A stretch of DNA of 62,418 nucleotides from Mucilaginibacter sp. OK098 (GTDB taxonomy: Bacteria; Bacteroidota; Bacteroidia; Sphingobacteriales; Sphingobacteriaceae). A program made the position numbers and the translations under genes. The DNA lies in contig NZ_FRCM01000003.1 in the NCBI RefSeq assembly GCF_900142915.1, positions 1-62,418 on the forward strand, in the 5' to 3' direction. Shown here one piece after another: positions 9,901 through 16,152 of this stretch (positions are counted from its first letter, which is position 1; each line of letters begins with the position of its first letter). Under the pieces are notes generated by a model. The model was not told the DNA's origin and did no database searches. It was given only the letters and a program-made list of their open reading frames with translations.

Positions 9901-11448
9901 CTATAGTTTCGCACCGCGCATAGCGCCCCTGTTTCTGCAATTCTGGTTTTCGCTGAACTTTGCTCTGACGATTTCCTTGCCCCATATCTTGCGTCCCGCG
10001 CGCTTGGGATTGGCCTTGAAGTCCCGGTTGCGGGCGTCAAAATGGAGGCTGATGGCCTGCTTGCACTCGTCAGCGGAATCGTAGTTGCTATTGTGAATGA
10101 CCGCTTTCGCCATCCCTGCAAAGACCGATTCAATCACATTGAGAAATTGCGTGCAGGCAGGCAGCGGGGCAAGCTTGATCTCCGGCTTGCTGGTCTTGTT
10201 GTGGTCCTCAATGTAATTCTTCAGTATCTTGGAATTGTGCCAGCTTACCGCATCCCAGCAAAGGTATAGTCTTGCCTGGTCATGATATTGATTTAGAAGA
10301 ACATCAATAAGCTTTATCATTTCAAAGGTGTTTTTCTTAGTCGAAAAGAAATGAGTCACCTGGTTGGCAGACAGCTCCAATGCCGCAGTGCATATTAAGA
10401 ACCCTTTAGCCTTTTGCTTTTCGGGAATAACGTCCTGGCTTTCTCTTTCATGTTTTAACGTGCGGCCTCCCTTGATTTTTATTGACACCGGGCCGTACTC
10501 GTCTATGGAAAAGAATTTTTCATTGGGCTGCAGCTTCCGCAGGATAGCCTGTATCTTCTTGATCTTCTCCCGAAACTTTGGATCGGGACTGGTCAGCATC
10601 TCTCTTGATTTCTTGTACCCGTATCCCATTTGCGTGACGCAGCGGCAAATTTGCCAATAGTTAACCCTGGGGGTGTAAAGCCTGTTGTAAACAAGCGTCA
10701 GCGCCGTGAGGCTCCAGCTGGTCCGGTTCAGACCGTGCAGCTTCGGTGTTTCATGAATCAGCCGAAGCAGCCTTTCCTTCCTTTCCCTGATCAGAGGGAC
10801 ATAGTCCTTGCGCTTGACATGGGCAGCGGTTTCAAACGCTTTCATGCCCTTGGCCTTGTATCCGGCCAGCCACTGGTTCAGCGTCTTGTATATGGTCTCC
10901 ACTTTTTCGATGATTTCCTTTCGGGACGCGCCCTGCTGCGCCATTTCAAGGGACTTGGCAATCTGCCAGTGCCGGTGATCGTTCGAGTTGCGCCATTTTG
11001 TTAGCACGATTAAGTCTTCCGCTGCAATGTGATCAAGCAGTTTCCGGGGCGTTGGTGTGACGTGCTCCCTGACCCACCTTACAAAGACGGCTTTAAAGGT
11101 GCGCCAGGTATAGCGGTCTGAGCTCAGCGACAGGTATTTTTTGAAGATCGAGCTTGTTTGCAGCGTCGGGGTCTGCTCGTCGGCAAGCAAGGCCGGTAGG
11201 ATCAAGGCGAGTTGCCGGTACTTTGGCGTCTCCCAGTGGGGCCGCGGCGGTTCGCCCGGGTAAAACCCGAAGTCGTTCAGACGGTCCGGATATTCGGCCC
11301 TTATGCGCTCAAATTCGCGCTTGTACCGCCATGTCGTAATGGTAGATACCCGAAGTTCCTTGGCGAGCAGCCAGGAGTGGTATTCGCCATCAATAAACCG
11401 CCGACGCAGGATGTCAGCCTTGTCAATGGAAAGCTGGTAACGGTGCAT
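9901..11448 (-). CDS. IS630-type (DDE) transposase
   Basis: This 515-residue protein has an N-terminal helix-turn-helix (WLLAKELRVSTITTWRYKREF, near 25-45), a second DNA-binding region (about 160-240) and a DDE catalytic domain of the IS630/Tc1-mariner type. The catalytic acids are visible as SIDEYGP (about residue 317), LCWDAVSWH (about 400) and NVIESVFAGM (about 438). It is longer than many IS630 transposases (340-360 aa) because of the extra N-terminal region. I looked through the flanks (9866-9900 and 11449-11584) and found no convincing terminal inverted repeats or TA duplication, so a mobile IS copy cannot be defined. The DNA is GC-richer than the genes to its left. It may be a remnant or an element with divergent ends. 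Confidence 0.85.
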   Translation of the reverse strand: MHRYQLSIDKADILRRRFIDGEYHSWLLAKELRVSTITTWRYKREFERIRAEYPDRLNDFGFYPGEPPRPHWETPKYRQLALILPALLADEQTPTLQTSSIFKKYLSLSSDRYTWRTFKAVFVRWVREHVTPTPRKLLDHIAAEDLIVLTKWRNSNDHRHWQIAKSLEMAQQGASRKEIIEKVETIYKTLNQWLAGYKAKGMKAFETAAHVKRKDYVPLIRERKERLLRLIHETPKLHGLNRTSWSLTALTLVYNRLYTPRVNYWQICRCVTQMGYGYKKSREMLTSPDPKFREKIKKIQAILRKLQPNEKFFSIDEYGPVSIKIKGGRTLKHERESQDVIPEKQKAKGFLICTAALELSANQVTHFFSTKKNTFEMIKLIDVLLNQYHDQARLYLCWDAVSWHNSKILKNYIEDHNKTSKPEIKLAPLPACTQFLNVIESVFAGMAKAVIHNSNYDSADECKQAISLHFDARNRDFKANPKRAGRKIWGKEIVRAKFSENQNCRNRGAMRGAKL

Positions 11449-11584
11449 ATGAATGATAGTTACGCTTCAACTAAACGAATCAGCGTATAAAATGTTTAGT
11501 ATTAAACACATGGCCAGTTACAAATTCAAAAAAATTAGACTTGTAATCTTTCACTCGAAGCATTATTACGTATCAGCATATAAA

Positions 11585-11607
11585 AATACCGCCCAATGAG
11601 CGGTATT
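11585..11607 (-). terminator. Intrinsic terminator of the HTH/orphan unit
   Basis: An 8-bp stem (aataccgc / gcggtatt) with a 7-base loop is followed on the minus strand by TTTTTA. It lies 5 bases beyond the stop of the 162-residue gene and closes that two-gene unit. Confidence 0.75.
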
Positions 11608-11612
11608 GCTTG

Positions 11613-12101
11613 TTACGCCACCGCCAGCACGTTTTTTTGCTGCGGTGCGCGCTTGTACTTGAGTTGCTTGAAGGTGTGGTACTTGTTTCGTTCCTCAACG
11701 TACTCAAACATTTCAGAGCAACTCTTGATAAACCAATCAGTTTTGACACAATCCTCGATATCAATGCCAGCTTTCTCCTTAGCGGTTTCTTTGTATAGTA
11801 CCCGCAAGAAGGTCGATGTTATCAGGCCGAGGTCGGGTGATTTGTCGACATGCTCGATGCCAAAGTGGATGGTCATACCGGCTTCCGGGGAACAGTCCAG
11901 CCGCAAGTAAAGCAAGGGGGTGATCAGCTCGTGTATCACGGCGTTGGGCTTCCTGCTCCGCTCCGTGCGTTCCAGGGTAAAGCGCAGCTCCTCCTGCTCC
12001 AGGGAGGCGAGGAGCTGCTTTGCGTCTTTCAGGATTCTTCCATAGGCCTGGTGTACCGCGACATTGTAGGCGGAAAGGCTAGGTGTTGCTGTTTCTTTCA
12101 T
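11613..12101 (-). CDS. Hypothetical protein coupled to HTH regulator
   Basis: This 162-residue soluble protein has no signal peptide and no recognised family. It is mostly helical in appearance, with a charged first half (LEQEELRFTLERTERSRK) and a Lys/Arg-rich C-terminal end. Its ATG overlaps the stop of the upstream HTH gene as ATGA, which implies translational coupling and joint function. The strong terminator just downstream shows that the two genes form a closed unit. It may be a partner or target of the regulator, for example a replication or transfer accessory protein, but nothing in the sequence decides this. Confidence 0.65.
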   Translation of the reverse strand: MKETATPSLSAYNVAVHQAYGRILKDAKQLLASLEQEELRFTLERTERSRKPNAVIHELITPLLYLRLDCSPEAGMTIHFGIEHVDKSPDLGLITSTFLRVLYKETAKEKAGIDIEDCVKTDWFIKSCSEMFEYVEERNKYHTFKQLKYKRAPQQKNVLAVA

Positions 12102-12568
12102 ATTAATGGAGTTTGGATTTTAACGAATTCAGGAAGCGATTCCCACCGCGCGAGGATGAGGGATTGCCTGTGGGGCGACGGGGTATTGCGCTTCAGTTCC
12201 CAGGCCCACACCGTTGTGGCATGGACGGCGAAGAGTTCCCCGCATTCCTCATAGGATAGCCCCATGCAATAGCGCAGCTGCTTTAGTTTGCCTGCAATGC
12301 TTTCCGTTTCGTGGGCGAAGGGATAGTATCCCAAAAACAGGATGATGGAGCGGTAGTGCTGGACTTGGGGCTTGGCCCGGTCATTTTCCCAGTACGTTAC
12401 CGAATCCTCCGACACATTGACTATATTCGCCACGTCCCTTTGCAGGAGCCCCCGTTGAAGCCGCGCGCGGCGGATATGGTCTCCGAGGGTATTAAGTAAT
12501 TTCGGCAATGGTATACGCGGCGGCTTCTGGACAACCTTGCGGTATGGGAGAATACTTCTCACCACCAT
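12098..12568 (-). CDS. XRE-type protein with two helix-turn-helix segments
   Basis: This 156-residue DNA-binding protein has a first HTH at about residues 27-80 (TLGDHIRRARLQRGLLQRDVANIVNV region, then SVTYWENDR, with the family-typical FLGYYPF end). A second HTH-like segment covers about 90-140 (LRYCMGLSYEECGELFAVHATTVWAWELKR). Single- and double-HTH proteins of this kind are common in mobile regions of Bacteroidota. The ATG at 12568 lies 4 bases inside the comM remnant, across the island junction. Two GTG codons directly follow it (12565 and 12562) and may be the original starts. Its stop overlaps the next gene's start (ATGA). It is probably the island's own regulator. Confidence 0.75.
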   Translation of the reverse strand: MVVRSILPYRKVVQKPPRIPLPKLLNTLGDHIRRARLQRGLLQRDVANIVNVSEDSVTYWENDRAKPQVQHYRSIILFLGYYPFAHETESIAGKLKQLRYCMGLSYEECGELFAVHATTVWAWELKRNTPSPHRQSLILARWESLPEFVKIQTPLI

Positions 12569-13053
12569 GTCCTTGTGGTTATTTTAACCATCCGGAGAAG
12601 GACTGCATTTGTCCGCCGGGAGTAGTACAAAAATATTTAAGCAAAATTTCCGGGCCGCTGTTAGACCGTATCGACCTGCATGTGGAGGTAACACCCGTAA
12701 ACTTTACCGAGCTGGCCTCTGATCGTCTTGCTGAAAAAAGTGAGTTTATCCGTGATCGTGTGATAAAGGCCCGCGATGTACAGGCTGAACGTTTCGGCAA
12801 CAAACCCGAATTGCATGCCAACGCGCAAATGAGCCCCCAAATGGTGCGCGACATTTGCAAAATAAGTGAAGCCGGGCAGGCCTTACTAAAAAGGGCAATG
12901 GAGAAACTGGGTTTATCTGCACGGGCATATGATCGCATCCTGAAAGTATCGCGCACTATTGCCGACCTGGCAGGGAGCGAGGAAATAGCACTTGAGCATT
13001 TGGCAGAGGCAATAAACTTCAGGAGCTTGGACAGAGAGGGATGGGCTGGATAA
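12565..13053 (+). pseudogene. comM: comM (Mg-chelatase-like AAA ATPase), 3' fragment
   Basis: About 162 residues remain of a protein usually about 510 long. The visible part begins at the Cys-rich motif CPCGYFNHPEKDC, continues with the conserved GVVQKYLSKISGPLLDRIDLHVEV segment (includes the arginine finger region) and ends with the C-terminal Mg-chelatase domain (LGLSARAYDRILKVSRTIADLAG..). ComM is a hexameric helicase that promotes branch migration during natural transformation. The N-terminal Lon-like part and the Walker A/B region are absent, and the upstream sequence belongs to the island. An ORF reading back to 12508 is open only by chance. The remnant cannot encode a working ComM. Confidence 0.9.
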
Positions 13054-13221
13054 GATTGTAGGTGCAAAAAGTTTAACATTCGTTAATCAATTTTATCTAA
13101 GTATATGGGAAGCTTTTAGCTTTCAATTTTTGTAAAATTCAGTATAACTATGCAGTTGAAAACTGTATCAATGCATACCCGTGAGCTAAGAGCTTGCGGC
13201 AGAAATTAAACTACATAAAAC

Positions 13222-14103
13222 ATGAAAGTATCCGGATTTACCTTTATAAGAAACGCTGTTAAAAACGACTACCCCATTGTAGAAGCCATCACTTCAATTT
13301 TGCCATTATGTGATGAATTTGTTGTAGCTGTTGGAAATTCGGAAGATGATACAAGGCAATTAATTGAGGGGATCAATTCGCCAAAAATCAGAATTATTGA
13401 TACGGTTTGGGATGATTCACTAAGAGCAGGCGGGAAAGTATTTGCGATTGAAACCAACAAGGCATTGGATGCCATTGCAGCAGATTCAGACTGGGCCTTC
13501 TATATCCAGGGCGATGAGGTGATTCATGAAAAATATCTTCCGCTTATAAGAAAGGAGATGGAGGACAATTTGAGGAGCCCTAAAATAGAAGGGCTTTTAT
13601 TTAAATACGTGCACTTTTACGGATCATACGATTATTATGGTGATACAAGGCGCTGGTACCGGCGTGAAATAAGATTGGTAAAGAATATTAAGGGGACACG
13701 GTCGTACAAAGATGCACAGGGCTTTAGGATAGACGACAGAAAGCCAAACGTTAAGCTTATTGACGCTTATGTATATCACTACGGCTGGGCCAAACCACCA
13801 CAAGGGCTAACTAACAAGGCAAGAAATTATAATAAATTTTACCACGACGAGGCATGGAATGCCGCCCACATGACCGACACCTTTGAATTTGATTATGGAA
13901 ACGCCGACCGCATTAATCGCTTTAAAGACACCCACCCTGCAGTGATGCTAAAAAGAATAGAACAAACAAACTGGGAACTTGATTTTAGCAACAAGCCGCT
14001 TCAAAAACACTATACACTGAGAAGAAGATTTCTGCAAACAATTTTAGACCTTACAGGCTGGAGCATTGGTGAATACCGCAATTATAAAATTGTAAAAAGG
14101 TAA
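13222..14103 (+). CDS. Glycosyltransferase family 2-like protein
   Basis: This 293-residue cytosolic protein has a GT-A-type start (GFTFIRNAVKNDYPIVEAI), a nucleotide-binding acidic pattern (VVAVGNSEDDTRQLI) and the motif YIQGDEVIHE near residue 95, which stands at the place of the family's DxD metal-binding site. The rest contains several aromatic motifs (HFYGSYDYYGDTRRWYRREIR). No membrane segment is seen. It most likely transfers a sugar in envelope polysaccharide synthesis, but donor and acceptor are unknown. It stands alone between the comM remnant and a response regulator, with about 170 bases of AT-rich DNA before it. Confidence 0.78.
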   Translation: MKVSGFTFIRNAVKNDYPIVEAITSILPLCDEFVVAVGNSEDDTRQLIEGINSPKIRIIDTVWDDSLRAGGKVFAIETNKALDAIAADSDWAFYIQGDEVIHEKYLPLIRKEMEDNLRSPKIEGLLFKYVHFYGSYDYYGDTRRWYRREIRLVKNIKGTRSYKDAQGFRIDDRKPNVKLIDAYVYHYGWAKPPQGLTNKARNYNKFYHDEAWNAAHMTDTFEFDYGNADRINRFKDTHPAVMLKRIEQTNWELDFSNKPLQKHYTLRRRFLQTILDLTGWSIGEYRNYKIVKR

Positions 14104-14309
14104 TTATTCCTGAAAGGTGTACTCTTTTCTATTCACTTATTCGCTGGTTAGTATCATTTAACTGCAAAAGCTTAACTTGTTATCAAGCTTTTAAATCGGG
14201 CTGTAATCTGCCCTCCTGGTGTTTAAATGCTAATTTATTAGTTTTCAACCAATTACTGGAATGCATTTTGCAGGTTGTTCATTCCCTAATCCACTTAAAT
14301 ACCACGGAA

Positions 14310-14723
14310 ATGATTAACTTTCTAATGATAGACGACAATCCGATTGAGCACATTATAATGCAAAAGATGTTTGACAAATTCCACTTGTTCCCTGCTGCTT
14401 CACACAGTTTAGACGCGCGACAAAGCATGGATCTTTTTGAACGCCATTACTTAATACCCGATTTATTGCCCGATGTTGTTTTTCTTGATCTGAATATGCC
14501 GGGTTTTAGCGGCTGGGACTTTCTCAATAGCTTTGAACGGATCTATAAACAAATAAAAAAAGCTATAGATATATATATTATTTCTTCCTCAATTGATCCT
14601 AAAGACAGGCTGCTTCCAAAAAAATATGCTTTTGTAAAGGCTTGTATCTGTAAACCTGTAAAAATGGAAACTTTGCTTAACCTGCACACTTTATATCAAT
14701 CAATAAAGCGGGATGCAAGTTGA
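14310..14723 (+). CDS. Single-domain response regulator (CheY-like)
   Basis: The ATG at 14310 is preferred over an upstream TTG at 14268, because the receiver fold starts directly with INFLMIDDN. The product is about 137 residues: acidic pair D8/D9, phosphoacceptor D60 in VVFLDLNMPGFSGWDF, conserved Ser in YIISSSIDP and Lys in CICKPVKM. There is no output domain, so it must act by protein contact, probably with a hybrid kinase encoded elsewhere. Such stand-alone receivers with LNMPG.(S/N)GW are abundant in Sphingobacteriaceae. No kinase gene is adjacent. Confidence 0.85.
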   Translation: MINFLMIDDNPIEHIIMQKMFDKFHLFPAASHSLDARQSMDLFERHYLIPDLLPDVVFLDLNMPGFSGWDFLNSFERIYKQIKKAIDIYIISSSIDPKDRLLPKKYAFVKACICKPVKMETLLNLHTLYQSIKRDAS

Positions 14724-14905
14724 ATGCAGATATCAGCATCCAATAGATCAAGGGTCGGGAACCAGGATAAGAAGATACTTAAATCTATTATATAGCTGCT
14801 CCTGATTTTAAGATTTGTATTTAATTTGCTGTAGCATACCGGCTCAATACTTCGTATTGTTCATATATCAGATTAGCTTTGCCATTTTTAATCAGGTCTT
14901 AAACC

Positions 14906-15316
14906 ATGAAAAGTAAATTAACCTTTGTTTTAATATCTTTTATTGCATTTGCAGTCTGTATTTCAGCATGCAAAAAAGGCACTGACAATACAAGCAGGCA
15001 AATGGTACTGGCTGATGATACCGAAAATGGTAAAACCATAAATGTATCTGCAGGGCAGTCTTTAAAGTTAACCCTGGGTAACCCCGGCGATGGCGGGTAT
15101 ACTTTTGATAATCCGCAATATAATTCGGCAGTGTTAAGTCTTATCAATCATGTACACATAGCGCCAATATCAGGCGCACTGGGCGATTTTGGTAAAGATG
15201 CATGGGAATTTAAAGCCCTGAAAAGCGGAAGCAGTACATTAAGCGTAACCGCTACCAGGCCATTCGATAAAGCAAACCCTGTAGTTATGTTTTCGGGAAA
15301 TGTTGCTGTGAATTAA
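14906..15316 (+). CDS. Chagasin/I42-like cysteine-protease inhibitor lipoprotein
   Basis: This 136-residue lipoprotein has a signal sequence with lipobox ISAC (Cys at residue 22). The mature domain has the pattern of inhibitor family I42: a first loop GNPGDGGYTFDNP (around 60-72), a central loop GDFGKDAWEFKALKSGSSTLSV, and RPF near the end. These match the three inhibitory loops of chagasin (NPTTGY, G-rich loop, RPW/F). The family blocks papain-like cysteine proteases. Here it would be anchored in the periplasm or on the outer membrane, perhaps protecting against the cell's own or a neighbour's proteases. The gene stands alone. Confidence 0.75.
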   Translation: MKSKLTFVLISFIAFAVCISACKKGTDNTSRQMVLADDTENGKTINVSAGQSLKLTLGNPGDGGYTFDNPQYNSAVLSLINHVHIAPISGALGDFGKDAWEFKALKSGSSTLSVTATRPFDKANPVVMFSGNVAVN

Positions 15317-15582
15317 ATAAACAACCCTGTTAGGGATAAAACCAGGGTAATACTAAACATATTATACCCCTGGCCCTGCTTATAATTGGCCTCATTTTCA
15401 TCACATTTCAGATCGCATCCCGCTATTAAAACATGCCCTCCATACGCTTCAACCCCATATAAACAGGTTGTTTAGCGATCTAAAAGGCATCCCCGAATAA
15501 CCTATTTATAAATTTAATTTATTAATAAGAAAATGCTTGTTTTTATTGGTAGGAATATATAGCTTCACACAGCACTAAGCTC

Positions 15583-15951
15583 ATGGATAACCGCGACAAA
15601 AAGATTATTATTTTTGATGATGATGAAGATATTCTTTCTATCTGTAGTTTTATTTTAGAAGAACAGGGTTGGAAAGTAACCGCTTTTGCCGATTGTAATA
15701 ATATAATTGAAAAAGTTTCGAATATTATGCCTGATGTGATCCTGATGGATAATTGGATCCCTGATGATGGTGGTATTATCGCAACTCAAAAGCTCAAACA
15801 AAACGAAAGCCTGAAAGGCATTCCTATTATTTATTTTTCGGCTAACAGTGATATTGAGTTACTGGCTACTCACGCCGGCGCTGAAACTTACCTGGCCAAA
15901 CCCTTTGATCTGGAAGAGCTTGAACGCGTTATTAATACGGTATTGATATAG
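15583..15951 (+). CDS. Single-domain response regulator (CheY-like)
   Basis: This 122-residue receiver has an acidic patch IIIFDDDED (12-16), phosphoacceptor D56 in VILMDNWIPDDGG, Ser in IYFSANSD and Lys in YLAKPFDLEEL. It has no output domain. The unusual NWIP in place of the common xxMP after the phosphoacceptor is a known variant in this phylum. The first gap upstream (about 265 bases) is AT-rich with no second gene. The stop codon is followed within a few bases by a long mirrored repeat and a strong hairpin. Confidence 0.85.
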   Translation: MDNRDKKIIIFDDDEDILSICSFILEEQGWKVTAFADCNNIIEKVSNIMPDVILMDNWIPDDGGIIATQKLKQNESLKGIPIIYFSANSDIELLATHAGAETYLAKPFDLEELERVINTVLI

Positions 15952-15955
15952 ATAA

Positions 15956-16138
15956 AGAGGCAAGAAATCAAGAGTCAGGAATCAAGAAGATAAAGTAAAG
16001 AGACAAGAAATCAAGAGCCAGGAATCAAGAAACAACAAGATTTTGAATAATAAAGAAGCCGGTTAACTTAAATTTAACCGGCTTCTTTACTTTCCTGACT
16101 CTTGCTTCTTGATTCCTGACTCTTATTTTCTTGCCTCT
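15956..16138. repeat. Mirrored word-repeat hairpin between convergent genes
   Basis: The left arm (15956-15990, words like caagagtcaggaatcaagaa, repeated again at 16001-16029) is matched by its reverse complement at 16104-16138 with only a few mismatches. A second stem (16052-16088) is nested at the centre. It lies between two genes that end towards each other. Confidence 0.85.
16052..16088. terminator. Bidirectional intrinsic terminator
   Basis: A perfect 15-bp stem (aaagaagccggttaa / ttaaccggcttcttt) with a 7-base loop has A and T runs on the two sides. It can end both the response-regulator transcript and the opposing barrel-protein transcript. Confidence 0.85.
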
Positions 16139-16152
16139 GCCTTCCCGGCTCT

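Larger units (their letters stand above)
1..12564. mobile_element. Accessory island interrupting comM (right part; left end outside window)
   Basis: This block contains the fibre-like gene, the RHS pair, a candidate immunity gene, an IS630-type transposase and a two-gene HTH unit. It stops abruptly at about 12564, where the 3' third of comM begins in frame with no start or 5' part. In intact ComM proteins the motif CPCGYFNHP is usually preceded by Met-Asn-Pro; here the bases just before the second Pro codon encode unrelated residues, which fixes the junction to within a few bases. No integrase is visible in the window, and no target duplication can be tested because the left junction is missing. 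Base composition changes along the block: GC-richer RHS and transposase genes, but very AT-rich DNA at 8640-9860. Confidence 0.7.

Noticed and set aside
12508..12564. Start of comM at 12508
   Set aside because: These codons belong to the island side (antisense to the HTH gene) and do not match ComM, which begins at the CPCGYFNHP motif here.
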